Positions 16,003-24,502 of a stretch of 40,622 nucleotides of DNA are shown one piece after another. Origin of the DNA: Bacteroidota bacterium (GTDB lineage Bacteria; Bacteroidota; Rhodothermia; Rhodothermales; UBA10348); contig JADFHF010000004.1 of assembly GCA_022567305.1 (NCBI GenBank), forward strand, positions 1 through 40,622. The letters are read 5' to 3'. Made by a program: the position numbers and the translations under genes. How positions within the stretch are numbered: position 1 is the first letter of the stretch; the number at the start of each line of letters is the position of its first letter. The notes below the pieces were generated by a model, which saw nothing but the letters and a program-made list of their open reading frames with translations, ran no database searches and had not been told where the DNA came from.

Positions 16003-18477
16003 TTATTGCCGAAGTTTGGCACCATGATTTTTTTCAAGCGAAGAAATGATTTGAGTCACTTCCTCATCCACTTCTTCATCGCGGAGCGTTCGATCTGCTG
16101 CAAACGTCATCGCAAATGCGACGCTCTTTAGGCTGGCATCAATCTGATCTCCCGCATACAGGTCGAACACACTTACGTTAACCAAAAGCTCACCGCCTGC
16201 ATCCCGGATCGATTTGACCATCGGACCTACGGCTTCGGACCTGGATACGGTAACCGCAATATCTCTGTCGACAACGGGATGACGGCTAAATGCGTCGTAG
16301 TGTTTTTTTAGAAAAGGCGCAGAAAACTCCGATATAGAGCTCCAATCCACCTCGAGAAAGAAAATATCGCCACGCAGGTCGAAAGCTGAAGTCACGCTGT
16401 CCGTCAACTGTCCAAGCACCCCGAGTCTTTCATGACCCGAATATATATCAATATGGTGGGTCGATACTTTCGACGCTTCGTATATCGGGACGAAGCGAAC
16501 GTCCGGTAGATGAACGGAATCCAGCACGACTTCAGCAATTCCCTTCAAGTCAAAAATGTCTTCCACGCGGGCGCTGGTGTCCCATCCGGGTAAATCATGC
16601 TGGCCGGAGGACAGAATGAGCAAACACTCTCGCTCGGTGTAGTTCTCGAGGATAGAGTGTTCGGTATGGACGCGCATTTGTGAGTTTCCGAACTCGAAAT
16701 ATTTGAGCGACAATCGGCCCCGGTTTAAGTTGTGCGCAGCTACACGAATAACTCCCGGAAGAACGCTAGGCCTGAGCGTAGCCATCTCCCTGGATACCGG
16801 ATTTAACGTGTCCACTACTTCTCCACCAAATCGAGCCCCCGGCAAGATCGGGTCGCAAAATGACTCCGCCACTTCTCGGCTGAGCATGCTGTTCGTCACC
16901 ACTTCCTTGAAACCTAAGGAGCTGAGAAGATTGCTCACCTGCTCTCGTAGTTGTCTCTGCGGCGAGATAGAGACGGGGTGGTTGGGGATAGCGGAACGAG
17001 AAGGTTCCGGAATAGCGTCGTATCCAACGAGCCGTGCGACTTCTTCGATCATATCGATCTCGCGCTCTACATCAGGGCGGAAGGAGGGAATCTCACATTT
17101 CAGGGCACCATTTTCGCTCGAGATATTGAATCCGATGCTCGTGAGAAGACTCTGAATTCGATCTTCCGGCACCACCAAGCCCAAAACATGACTAACACGC
17201 TCGGGGCGGAGAGTTGCAAAGCGGGGCTCATACGGGGCTGGATTCGCGTTGACACAGCCGTCGATTTCACCGCCAGCGAACTTTGCCATCAACTCGGCAG
17301 CTCGTGCAGCCGCTCGAAGCTGAGCGGTTGGGTCGATTCCGCGTTCGAATCGATACGAAGCCTCGGTCTGCAGCTGCAGGGCCTTGGCCGTGCGCCGAAT
17401 CTGGGCCGGATTAAAATAGGCGCTCTCGATGAGAACATTTTTCGTGTCCGCCGTGACCTCTGAATTCTGCCCTCCCATGACGCCGGCAATCGCTACATCG
17501 CGATCTCTGTCGGCAATCATTAGCGTTCCGATCGGTAGCTCCCGCTCGACGTCATCCAATGTCGTGAATTTGGTTTCGGTACTCGTTTCACGGACGATAA
17601 TCTTTGCTCCGGCCAGCAGTTCGAAGTCGAATGCATGAAGCGGCTGCCCCACCTCGTACATGACGTAATTGGTAATATCAACCACGTTATTGCGGGGACG
17701 CAGTCCGATCGCCGAAAGTCGCTGCTGCATCCAGACGGGGGATTCCTTGATTTCGACGCCTTTCACCAGAATAGCCGCATAGGTCGGGCACCCCGCAGGG
17801 GCGTCGATCTGAACGGAGAAGTCGGCTGTTGATTCCTTGCAGTCAAGGGAAATCGAAATGGATGGCGACTTAAGTTCTTTACCCGTGATTGCTGCGACAT
17901 CGCGGGCCACTCCGATGTGAGAGATGGCGTCCGGCCGGTTCGGTGTGATGGCGATATCGATTACTGTGTCCGCCAGTGGTACATTCTTATCACTGACGTA
18001 GTCTTCCAAGGACGTCCCTGCGATCGCACCTTCGTCAAGGACCATGATTCCCGTATGATCCTCTGAGAGTCCGAGCTCGTTTTCGGCGCAGATCATCCCG
18101 TGTGACACTTCCCCACGGATCTTGGACTTCTTGATCTCGATCCTTTCAAGGGCGTCGTCGTCGGTTCGGCTGGGCAGGTGTAGAATCGTTCCGATGGTCG
18201 CTACGGGGACCTTCTGTCCGGCGGCGACATTCGACGCTCCACATACAATCGAAAGGGGCTCTCCGTCACCCACGTTGACCGAGCAGAGTGTGAGTCGGTC
18301 GGCATTTGGATGAGGATTGACTTCAAGTACCTCGCCCACGATGATGCCGTCGAGCCTGGGCCCGATCTGTTCAACGTCTTCAACCTCGAGTCCGGCCATG
18401 GTCAGTCGATCGGACAGTTCCTCGATGGACAGTCCGTGATCAACGTAATCTCTGAGCCAGTTGGCGCTGATTTTCAT
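16003..18477 (-). CDS. pheT: Phenylalanyl-tRNA synthetase beta subunit
   Basis: An 824-residue protein, the standard length for the long bacterial beta chain. The N-terminus MKISANWLRDYVD is diagnostic, followed by the tRNA-binding EMAP-like domain (about 38-150, VGEVLEVNPHPNADRLTLCSVNVG), the B3/B4 editing domain (with VDITNYVMYEVGQPLHAFD), the B5 domain, the catalytic-like core and the C-terminal anticodon-binding fold ending near FDLYAGDQI. With PheS it forms the alpha2-beta2 enzyme that charges tRNA-Phe and hydrolyses Tyr-tRNA-Phe. It starts about 56 bases after the pheS stop and shares its transcript. Confidence 0.97.
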   Translation of the reverse strand: MKISANWLRDYVDHGLSIEELSDRLTMAGLEVEDVEQIGPRLDGIIVGEVLEVNPHPNADRLTLCSVNVGDGEPLSIVCGASNVAAGQKVPVATIGTILHLPSRTDDDALERIEIKKSKIRGEVSHGMICAENELGLSEDHTGIMVLDEGAIAGTSLEDYVSDKNVPLADTVIDIAITPNRPDAISHIGVARDVAAITGKELKSPSISISLDCKESTADFSVQIDAPAGCPTYAAILVKGVEIKESPVWMQQRLSAIGLRPRNNVVDITNYVMYEVGQPLHAFDFELLAGAKIIVRETSTETKFTTLDDVERELPIGTLMIADRDRDVAIAGVMGGQNSEVTADTKNVLIESAYFNPAQIRRTAKALQLQTEASYRFERGIDPTAQLRAAARAAELMAKFAGGEIDGCVNANPAPYEPRFATLRPERVSHVLGLVVPEDRIQSLLTSIGFNISSENGALKCEIPSFRPDVEREIDMIEEVARLVGYDAIPEPSRSAIPNHPVSISPQRQLREQVSNLLSSLGFKEVVTNSMLSREVAESFCDPILPGARFGGEVVDTLNPVSREMATLRPSVLPGVIRVAAHNLNRGRLSLKYFEFGNSQMRVHTEHSILENYTERECLLILSSGQHDLPGWDTSARVEDIFDLKGIAEVVLDSVHLPDVRFVPIYEASKVSTHHIDIYSGHERLGVLGQLTDSVTSAFDLRGDIFFLEVDWSSISEFSAPFLKKHYDAFSRHPVVDRDIAVTVSRSEAVGPMVKSIRDAGGELLVNVSVFDLYAGDQIDASLKSVAFAMTFAADRTLRDEEVDEEVTQIISSLEKNHGAKLRQ

Positions 18478-18533
18478 GGGTCAGTAGGTACGGGCTAAGT
18501 CGCTCGGCTAAGCAGTTTGGTCAAGAAATTTGG

Positions 18534-19544
18534 TCAGGCAAATTGGTCTAGAAAACGCTCGTCGTTCTCGAATAAAATCCGGATGTCGTCGATGCCGTAG
18601 CGGAGCATGGCGATCCGATCGATCCCCATTCCGAACGCATACCCGGTGTATTTCTCAGAGTCGATGTCGACGGCCTCAAGCACGTTGGGATGCACCATTC
18701 CGCACCCCAGAATCTCTAGCCATCTGCCCCCACCGGGAAGAGATTCATCGTTCCACCAGATATCGACCTCGGCACTGGGCTCGGTAAAAGGAAAGAAGCT
18801 GGGTCTGAAGCGCATTTGAACATCGTCTCCAAAGATGGTTTGAGCAAAGGCATGTAGAATTTGCTTTAAGTCAGCCATTGTAACCCCTTCATCTACAAAG
18901 AGTCCTTCGACCTGATGGAAGAGGCAGTAAGATTTGTATGAAATGGATTCGTTCCGATATACACGTCCCGGTGCGATAATCCGAAATGGGGGTTCACCGT
19001 CCTTCATAGTTCGGATTTGAACGGGAGATGTGTGGGTTCGGAGCATGATTCCACCGTGTTCAAGGTCCGTCGGCTCGATGAAGAACGTGTCTTGCATGTC
19101 GCGCGCCGGATGGTCGGCGGGAAAATTCAACGCAGAGAAATTGTGCCAGTCGTCCTCGATCTCCGGGCCTTCTTCAACGGTGAATCCGTAAGACTCAAAT
19201 ACACGATTGATCAGATGGCGCGTCTGTGTGATAGGGTGGAGGGAACCCATTTTCGGAGCGCGGCCCGGCAGCGAGAGATCGATGTCTCGCTGATCCGACG
19301 CGGACGAACCCAGTTTAGTTTTTGCATCTTTGATCTTTGCATTGGCCAGCGTCTTCAACTCGTTCACTCCCTGACCGTACGTACCACGCTCCCCGGGGGA
19401 GACGTCCTTGATCCCCTTCATCAAGTCGGTGATCTTTCCCTGCTTCTTGCTCAGGTAGCGAATCCGGAATGAATCGACGGCGTCGGCCGAGTCCAGCGAC
19501 TCGGCTTCAATCTCTTTTCGAAGCGAATCAAAAACTTCCGTCAT
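18534..19544 (-). CDS. pheS: Phenylalanyl-tRNA synthetase alpha subunit
   Basis: The 336-residue catalytic subunit, normal length. An N-terminal coiled coil (about 1-85) is followed by the class II core: motif 1 region with [19 protein letters not shown], motif 2 with [12 protein letters not shown] and [13 protein letters not shown], and motif 3 with [22 protein letters not shown] at the end. I choose ATG at 19544 ([11 protein letters not shown]); the frame opens further upstream to 19622, but that stretch overlaps the attenuator hairpin and cannot be coding in practice. The upstream leader carries a Phe-rich peptide and an intrinsic terminator, so its expression probably responds to charged tRNA-Phe. 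Confidence 0.97.
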   Translation of the reverse strand: MTEVFDSLRKEIEAESLDSADAVDSFRIRYLSKKQGKITDLMKGIKDVSPGERGTYGQGVNELKTLANAKIKDAKTKLGSSASDQRDIDLSLPGRAPKMGSLHPITQTRHLINRVFESYGFTVEEGPEIEDDWHNFSALNFPADHPARDMQDTFFIEPTDLEHGGIMLRTHTSPVQIRTMKDGEPPFRIIAPGRVYRNESISYKSYCLFHQVEGLFVDEGVTMADLKQILHAFAQTIFGDDVQMRFRPSFFPFTEPSAEVDIWWNDESLPGGGRWLEILGCGMVHPNVLEAVDIDSEKYTGYAFGMGIDRIAMLRYGIDDIRILFENDERFLDQFA

Positions 19545-19566
19545 CGTCGGTCGATCGGTTGCACTC

Positions 19567-19607
19567 AAAATAAAAAGTCCCGCCGACCTGTCTGGCAGGG
19601 GCGGGAC
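19567..19607 (-). terminator. Attenuator terminator in the pheS leader
   Basis: On the minus strand GTCCCGCC (19600-19607) pairs with GGCGGGAC (19577-19584), with an inner CCTG/CAGG stem, followed by TTTTTATTTT (19567-19576), 22 bases before the pheS start. The segment GCCGACC (19638-19644 on the minus strand) is fully complementary to GGTCGGC in the 3' half of the terminator (19582-19588), which offers a competing antiterminator. Confidence 0.85.
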
Positions 19608-19654
19608 TCTAAGCTGTCTCAAGCAGTTCTTCTAGTCGGTCGGCACCACCTACG

Positions 19655-19705
19655 TTACAGGACGGTCGCGTCGCCGCTAAAAAATCGTAATAGAAGAAAT
19701 TTCAT
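19655..19705 (-). CDS. Phe-rich leader peptide of pheST (PheM-like)
   Basis: A 16-codon ORF (ATG 19705, TAA 19655) reads MKFLLLRFFSGDATVL. Three of 16 residues are phenylalanine, two in tandem after a Leu/Arg run, similar in idea to E. coli PheM with its FRFFF stretch. It sits between rplT and pheS, exactly where pheM lies in the E. coli thrS-infC-rpmI-rplT-pheM-pheST operon, and about 50 bases before an intrinsic terminator. The known mechanism in E. coli is that ribosome stalling on Phe codons when charged tRNA-Phe is scarce favours an antiterminator and raises pheST transcription. That this works here is inference from arrangement. The peptide itself has no expected function beyond translation. 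Confidence 0.65.
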   Translation of the reverse strand: MKFLLLRFFSGDATVL

Positions 19706-19767
19706 TTGAATAAAATGGCTCTTCGCTCAGGCGATTGTCGCTGAAGATTTCTGCTCACGATTGCTGC

Positions 19768-20115
19768 TTATGATTGCGCTGCAGCAACCACTTTCGTGAA
19801 TGCATCAGGATCGTGCATCGCCAGGTCGGCAAGTACTTTTCTGTTCAGCTGAATGTCTGATTTTCGGAGCGACCCGATGAGCTGAGAGTACGTCGTGTCG
19901 TTCTGTCTTGCAGCTGCGTTAATTCGAGCGATCCAAAGGCGGCGGAATTGACGCTTGCGTTGACGGCGATCCCGGTACGAGTACTGGAGGGCTTTGTCGA
20001 CAGCGTGTTTCGCAACCGTGTAAATACTTCCCCGACGGCCCCAGTAGCCTTTGGCCATTTGGAGGACGCGCTTACGGCGACGTCGGGAAGCTACTCTATT
20101 TCTTGAGCGTGGCAT
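19768..20115 (-). CDS. rplT: 50S ribosomal protein L20
   Basis: A 115-residue ribosomal protein with the highly basic, extended L20 N-terminus ([28 protein letters not shown]) and the globular C-terminal domain with [17 protein letters not shown]. It binds 23S rRNA early in large-subunit assembly, and in other bacteria represses its own operon by binding the messenger. It lies 26 bases after rpmI; the pheS leader follows. Confidence 0.98.
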   Translation of the reverse strand: MPRSRNRVASRRRRKRVLQMAKGYWGRRGSIYTVAKHAVDKALQYSYRDRRQRKRQFRRLWIARINAAARQNDTTYSQLIGSLRKSDIQLNRKVLADLAMHDPDAFTKVVAAAQS

Positions 20116-20141
20116 TAAATTCTAATCCTTCGCGGGTGTTG

Positions 20142-20336
20142 TCAGGAGCTGATCAGACGCTTCATTCGTTTCTCGTCCGCCTTGTCCACCAATGTAGTTT
20201 CGCGGAGACCGCGTTTGCGTTTCGGAGATTTCTTCGTAAGAATATGACTGTGATACGCTTTTTTGCGTTTCAATCTACCGGAAGCCGTCAGCTTAAAACG
20301 CTTCTTTGCCCCGCTATTTGATTTCATTTTGGGCAT
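20142..20336 (-). CDS. rpmI: 50S ribosomal protein L35
   Basis: A 64-residue basic protein beginning [20 protein letters not shown], the classical L35 signature, with [15 protein letters not shown] in the middle. It is a large-subunit protein, cotranscribed with rplT 26 bases downstream. The 192-base spacer before it, after infC, is longer than usual and strongly structured. Confidence 0.98.
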   Translation of the reverse strand: MPKMKSNSGAKKRFKLTASGRLKRKKAYHSHILTKKSPKRKRGLRETTLVDKADEKRMKRLISS

Positions 20337-20383
20337 TTACCCACCTGCAAATCGTGGCCCGAGTGGAATTCTGTTCATTTTTG

Positions 20384-20474
20384 GGGCGAAGTTGCTGTAA
20401 GATTCATCGCCCAAACGTTCAAAACGTAAAAATTACGCAATCCCCGGAGCCGGTGCAATACAAATAGGTCCGGC
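20384..20474 (-). promoter_or_regulatory. Structured infC-rpmI spacer, candidate autoregulatory leader
   Basis: In the 192-base gap between infC and rpmI the minus-strand RNA can form at least three hairpins: GCCGG...CCGGC (20449-20474), CGTAA/TTACG with a three-base loop (20425-20437), and GGGCGA/TCGCCC with a 17-base loop (20384-20412). L20 represses rpmI-rplT in other bacteria by binding a structured RNA in this region. I cannot show that the fold copies the L20 site of 23S rRNA. Confidence 0.35.
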
Positions 20475-20528
20475 AACGACTCAGATTGTGGGGAATTTCA
20501 GTGAAACGTGAGCTGAAAAACTCTGCTT

Positions 20529-21053
20529 TCAGGTCCTTTTCTTAACCGGACTTAGGATCGTAGTCATCCTTCGGCCCTCCATTCGGGGTTCCTGGTCAAT
20601 TTTCGCGACGTCGGACAACTCTTCCAAAAACCTCCCAAGGAGATCCATTCCGTGGTCCTTATATATAATGTCACGGCCCCGGAATTGGACGTATGCACGC
20701 ACTTTATCGCCGTGCATTAGAAACTTGCGAGCATGTCTTGTCTTGAAATCGAAGTCATGCGTGTCGGTGTGGGGTCGAAACCTGATTTCTTTCAGCTCGA
20801 CAACGTGCGATTTCTTTCGGGATTCCTTCTCCTTTTTCTGCTGTTCGTACCGGTATTTACCATAATCCATGATCTTGCAAACCGGTGGGTCGGCGCCAGG
20901 TGATATCTCTACCAAATCAAGGTCCTGGTCATCTGCCATTTTGATGGCTTCTTCCGTCGAATATATTCCGTGTTCTCCTTTTGGGTCTACGACTCGAACT
21001 TGTTCTGCGCGTATCTGATCATTTACGCGTACTCGTTGTTTAGCGATGGTAAT
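20529..21053 (-). CDS. infC: Translation initiation factor IF-3 with a rare ATT start
   Basis: Read from ATT at 21053, the product is a normal 174-residue IF-3: N-terminal domain (residues about 6-75; RVRVNDQIRAEQVRVVD and LVEISPGADPPVCKIMDYGKYRYE) and C-terminal domain (about 85-174; RPHTDTHDFDFKTRHARKFL, KVRAYVQFRGRD). IF-3 binds the 30S subunit, checks the start codon and prevents premature subunit joining. Between the preceding in-frame stop and the conserved N-terminal motif there is no ATG, GTG or TTG; only ATT (21053) and ATC (21047) are available. E. coli infC also starts with AUU, which lets IF-3 repress its own synthesis. A caller limited to standard starts would begin at ATG 20939 and lose 38 residues of the N-domain. 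It follows thrS with a 147-base spacer. Confidence 0.93.
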   Translation of the reverse strand: MTIAKQRVRVNDQIRAEQVRVVDPKGEHGIYSTEEAIKMADDQDLDLVEISPGADPPVCKIMDYGKYRYEQQKKEKESRKKSHVVELKEIRFRPHTDTHDFDFKTRHARKFLMHGDKVRAYVQFRGRDIIYKDHGMDLLGRFLEELSDVAKIDQEPRMEGRRMTTILSPVKKRT

Positions 21054-21200
21054 TCGTGTTTGTTTTGGGTGATGTCAATCGTTGCATGGTGAAAAACACA
21101 ATGCAACATAATAATGTAGTGTTTTCGGTCGAAAGAGACTACGAATCCGCGTGAAGCGACTCGCGCTACTCAGTCGGGTATCGACGAATGCACGGCGGAC

Positions 21201-23147
21201 TCAATTCTGGCTGAAGGCGCTGCTTATCTCTTCGAGAATCGCAGAAGTAAACTGATCCGTTGTCTGAGCGCCCAGATCACCCTCTCCATGGCGTCTTACG
21301 GCTACCGTACCCTCGTCCATTTCCCTTTTTCCAACGATGAGCATATAGGGAATTTTTTGAATCTCGGCCGCTCGGATTTTGTAGCTGACCTTCTCGTTAC
21401 GTTTGTCCGTTTCGGCGCGAATACCGGCTTCCAACAGATGCGCGGTGACTTGGTCTGCATAATCCTCGAAGTCCTGGCCTACGGGGAGGACGGCCACCTG
21501 TACGGGAGCCAGCCAAGTCGGGAAGTTGCCTCCACAGTGTTCGAGAAGAACTGCTATAAACCTTTCCAGCGATCCAAATGGTGCCCGATGGATCATGACC
21601 GGGCGGTGTTTTTGATTGTCCTCGCCGATGTAGGTTAGGTCGAATTGTTCCGGCATATTATAGTCCAGCTGGATCGTTCCCAATTGCCATTCTCGACCGA
21701 GTGCGTCTTTCACGATGAAGTCCAGCTTGGGACCGTAAAAGGCAGCTTCGCCTACAACTTCTTTAGATTCCAGATTCATCTCGGCGGCTGCTTCGCGGAC
21801 GCTCTGTTCGGCTGTCTCCCAGACGTCGCGATCTCCGACATACTTCTTCGTATCGTTTGGATCGCCAAGGGAGATTTGCGCGGTAAAATCGTCAAACCCA
21901 AGCGATCTGAACACCTTCAAGGTCAAATCAATGACGTCTTTGAATTCATCCTTGACCTGCTCATGCGTGCAAAAAATATGTGCGTCATCGACCGTGAAAC
22001 CGCGAACCCGAGTGAGTCCACCCAATTCACCAGACTGCTCGTAGCGATACACCTGTCCAAACTCGGCCAACCGTACGGGCAGTTCCCGATAAGATCTAGG
22101 CCGGTACCCATAGATCTGGGTGTGATGCGGACAGTTCATCGGTTTCAGGAGATACCCTTTGTCCTCGCCTTCGAACATCGGCGGGAATTGACTGTCACTG
22201 TAGTAGGGGTAGTGACCGCTCGTCTTGAACAGTTCCAACTTCGCGATGTGTGGAGTGACGACCGGTTGATAACCGCGTTTGAGCTGCTCGTCTTTCAAGA
22301 AATTGACGAGAGTTTCTCTGAGCGTGGCACCTTTGGGCAGCCAGAGGGGCAGACCCGGACCCACCATGGGACTGAACATGAAGAGTTCGAGCTCTTTTCC
22401 CAGCTTGCGATGATCGCGCTGCTTGGCAAGCTCACGCATCTCAAGAAACTCATCTAGCTCCTTCTTCTTCGGAAACGTAATGCCATAGAGCCGGGTGAGC
22501 TGGGCGCGCTTCTCGTCGCCGCGCCAGTAGGCGCCGGCGATGTTGAGGAGTTTGGCATACTTGATGTTCTTCGTGCTCGGCACGTGCGGACCGCGGCAGA
22601 GATCCGTAAAATCACCCTGTGAGTAAAACGTAATCGTCCCGTCCTCGAGCTCATCAATCAGCTCCAGCTTCAACTCGTCGCCCTTTTTAGTGAAGTAGTC
22701 CAGGGCCTCCTGTTTGGGGACTTCCCGGCGCTCAAAAGATGAATCCTGTTTTGCCAGTTCCATCATTTTATTCTCGATGGCGGCCAGGTCATCCTGACCG
22801 ATGGTCCGGTCTCCAAGATCCACATCGTAGTAAAAACCATGATCGATGGGTGGTCCGATGCCGAATTTAACGCCTGGATACAGCGCTTCGAGCGCTTCAG
22901 CCATCAAGTGGGCAGAGGAGTGCCAGTAGGTATTCTTCCCTTCGGCGTCGTTCCAGGTGAAGATGCGAATGTCGGCGTCCTGGGTAATAGGCCGGGAGAG
23001 ATCGCGAACCTCGCCATTCACGCCCACGGCGAGCGCGTTACGAGCGAGTCCCTCGGAAATGCTTTTGGCGACTGTTGCGCCGGTTACGCCAGTTTTGTAG
23101 TCACGAGACGAGCCGTCCGGGAATGAAAGTGTGATCTTGTCTGACAT
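21201..23147 (-). CDS. thrS: Threonyl-tRNA synthetase
   Basis: A 648-residue class II synthetase, usual length. Domains in order: TGS (about 1-62), the editing domain with HSSAHLMAEALE (about 75-86) and the later zinc-binding CRGPH, the catalytic core with motif 2 around RYEQSGELGGLTRVRGF and the zinc cysteine in MKPMNCPHH, and the C-terminal anticodon-binding domain (about 545-648, APVQVAVLPVGQDF). It charges tRNA-Thr and edits Ser-tRNA-Thr. Start ATG 23147 (MSDKITLSFPDGS) lies directly at the TGS domain and follows TCAGGA; an upstream in-frame start at 23192 would add 15 residues without homology. It heads the translation operon. Confidence 0.97.
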   Translation of the reverse strand: MSDKITLSFPDGSSRDYKTGVTGATVAKSISEGLARNALAVGVNGEVRDLSRPITQDADIRIFTWNDAEGKNTYWHSSAHLMAEALEALYPGVKFGIGPPIDHGFYYDVDLGDRTIGQDDLAAIENKMMELAKQDSSFERREVPKQEALDYFTKKGDELKLELIDELEDGTITFYSQGDFTDLCRGPHVPSTKNIKYAKLLNIAGAYWRGDEKRAQLTRLYGITFPKKKELDEFLEMRELAKQRDHRKLGKELELFMFSPMVGPGLPLWLPKGATLRETLVNFLKDEQLKRGYQPVVTPHIAKLELFKTSGHYPYYSDSQFPPMFEGEDKGYLLKPMNCPHHTQIYGYRPRSYRELPVRLAEFGQVYRYEQSGELGGLTRVRGFTVDDAHIFCTHEQVKDEFKDVIDLTLKVFRSLGFDDFTAQISLGDPNDTKKYVGDRDVWETAEQSVREAAAEMNLESKEVVGEAAFYGPKLDFIVKDALGREWQLGTIQLDYNMPEQFDLTYIGEDNQKHRPVMIHRAPFGSLERFIAVLLEHCGGNFPTWLAPVQVAVLPVGQDFEDYADQVTAHLLEAGIRAETDKRNEKVSYKIRAAEIQKIPYMLIVGKREMDEGTVAVRRHGEGDLGAQTTDQFTSAILEEISSAFSQN

Positions 23148-23590
23148 TTCCTGAGAATCCGAGCCGATTATTGCGGAAAAATATACAATCACCCTGCCTG
23201 GCAGAAGGCGAAGAATCGGCGTAAACCAGTGACGGGTAAAAAGGTGCCGGAGCTAGCGGATGAGCGAGAGGCTCGTTCTCTCTTGGAAGGTGTCCGGGCT
23301 AGCGAACGAGCAAGAGATAGTCGTGGCTGTCTTCGTTTCGAAAGTCAAATTGGCTGCGCAGGAGGAAAACTCTTGGAGTCACGAAATAATGTCAGTTGAA
23401 GACTGGCGATCAATTACTTCAGCGTAGACAAATTTTCGGAAACGGATATAGGCCTGAATATCACCGTGGGGACTTGGTTGAAAACGTCGGGAATGGTCTC
23501 ACCTTTTGGACGCGGTCAGTATATCGCGATTAACGATTTCCTCAATAGATCCCTCGAGTCTATTGGAGTAGATGTGGTTCTCGGAATGGA
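23148..23590. other. Intergenic stretch upstream of thrS with a possible gene relic
   Basis: No intact gene. On the minus strand it must hold the thrS promoter; GTATATTTTTCC just upstream is a fair candidate for the Bacteroidota -7 box, and CTGCC-T-GGCAG is a small palindrome beside it. On the plus strand GTG 23466 to TAA 23594 encodes 42 residues (VGTWLKTSGMVSPFGRGQYI...SIGVDVVLGMD) that look like a protein C-terminus without a gene in front of it. Its stop overlaps the convergent gene's stop in TTAA. I could not name its family. A diverged 30-base direct repeat is listed separately. Confidence 0.4.
23241..23316. repeat. Imperfect 30-base direct repeat, 46-base spacing
   Basis: The segments 23241-23270 and 23287-23316 both begin AAGGTG and share CTAGCG, GAGC and AGAG in the same places, with 24 of 30 positions identical. 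They lie in the spacer upstream of thrS. Meaning unknown; a remnant intergenic repeat is the simplest reading. Confidence 0.5.
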
Positions 23591-24502
23591 TTAATCGAGT
23601 TCAAGGATCCGATTCATGCGTGTCGCGATCTCGGTCAAGCGTTCAGTATCGCCTCCAGGAATTTCAGCGGTGGCCCAGCCGTCGTACCCAATCTCGTCCA
23701 ACGCATTTAATACTTCAGGCCAATTGCAGTCGCCTTCGCCCAGCGCTACTCGGAATCCAGCGTACGGACCTTCCTCATCCCGCTTGGCACGACTGTACTC
23801 TTTGATGTCCAGTTTCAGGACTCTATGACCGAGAATTCGAATCCACTGCTCCGGCCAACTGAACGTAACGATGTTGCCGACATCCATGTACCAGCCGATC
23901 ATATCGCTTTCAAACTCGTCGACATACCGGGCCGCTTCCAAAGGACTCAACAAGAACCGATTCCAAACATTTTCGATCGCGATCTTCACACCCAGCTCGT
24001 TCGCCATCGGGAGTACTTTTCGAATTTCGGTCTGTGACCGGGAGTAGGCATCATCATACGAAACGTCTTTTTTGACCACGGCCGGGACCAGAAGTACTGT
24101 AGAAGCGCCAAAAGCGTGAGCATCGTTCAGTGCGATTTTCAGTCCATCCAGCCCTGCTTCTCGGACCGCCGAATCCGCGTCGGAAAGCGTCTGCCGCCAG
24201 TGAACAGAATCCACAACACCATGGATAGGTAGACCCGCCGTATCGCGCGCAGCTACAACTTCATCGACATCCAGATCAGACGGACTGTCCATTTCGACTC
24301 CGTCAAATCCGAGGCTCTTCAAGAGCTCGAACTTTTGAAGGATGGTCAAGTCCTCTTCAATCATCCCGAATTTGACGGCCTTCTTGAGAGCGACTCGATT
24401 GCCTGATCCTAGTGCGTATTCGGCACTTGCCAGTGCATTGGCCATCAGAGTAGTGCTTGCGATTCCCATTCCTGTGAGTTGCACGAATTGTCTTCTGTTC
24501 AT
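23591..24502 (-). CDS. Tat-exported sugar phosphate isomerase/epimerase family protein
   Basis: A 303-residue protein with a twin-arginine signal (NRRQFVQLTGMGIASTTLMANALA, residues 2-25) followed by a TIM barrel of the xylose-isomerase-like/AP-endonuclease-2 superfamily. Metal-ligand-type strands are visible: DGVEMD, KIAIENVWNR, GWYMDVGNI, LKLDIKEYSR and GWATAEIPGGD. Family members isomerise or epimerise sugars or cyclitols; with the signal the site is the periplasm. Start ATG 24502 is fixed by the Tat motif and the coupling: its ATG overlaps the TGA of the upstream Gfo/Idh gene (ATGA), so the two proteins are made together and probably act on one sugar derivative. The exact substrate cannot be read from sequence. 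Confidence 0.88.
   Translation of the reverse strand: MNRRQFVQLTGMGIASTTLMANALASAEYALGSGNRVALKKAVKFGMIEEDLTILQKFELLKSLGFDGVEMDSPSDLDVDEVVAARDTAGLPIHGVVDSVHWRQTLSDADSAVREAGLDGLKIALNDAHAFGASTVLLVPAVVKKDVSYDDAYSRSQTEIRKVLPMANELGVKIAIENVWNRFLLSPLEAARYVDEFESDMIGWYMDVGNIVTFSWPEQWIRILGHRVLKLDIKEYSRAKRDEEGPYAGFRVALGEGDCNWPEVLNALDEIGYDGWATAEIPGGDTERLTEIATRMNRILELD

Noticed and set aside
16951-17463. 170-codon open frame on the plus strand inside pheT
   Set aside because: Antisense to conserved pheT sequence and without recognisable motifs.
21645-22457. 270-codon open frame on the plus strand inside thrS
   Set aside because: It is antisense to the well-conserved synthetase core and its translation resembles no protein; codon pattern of thrS explains it.
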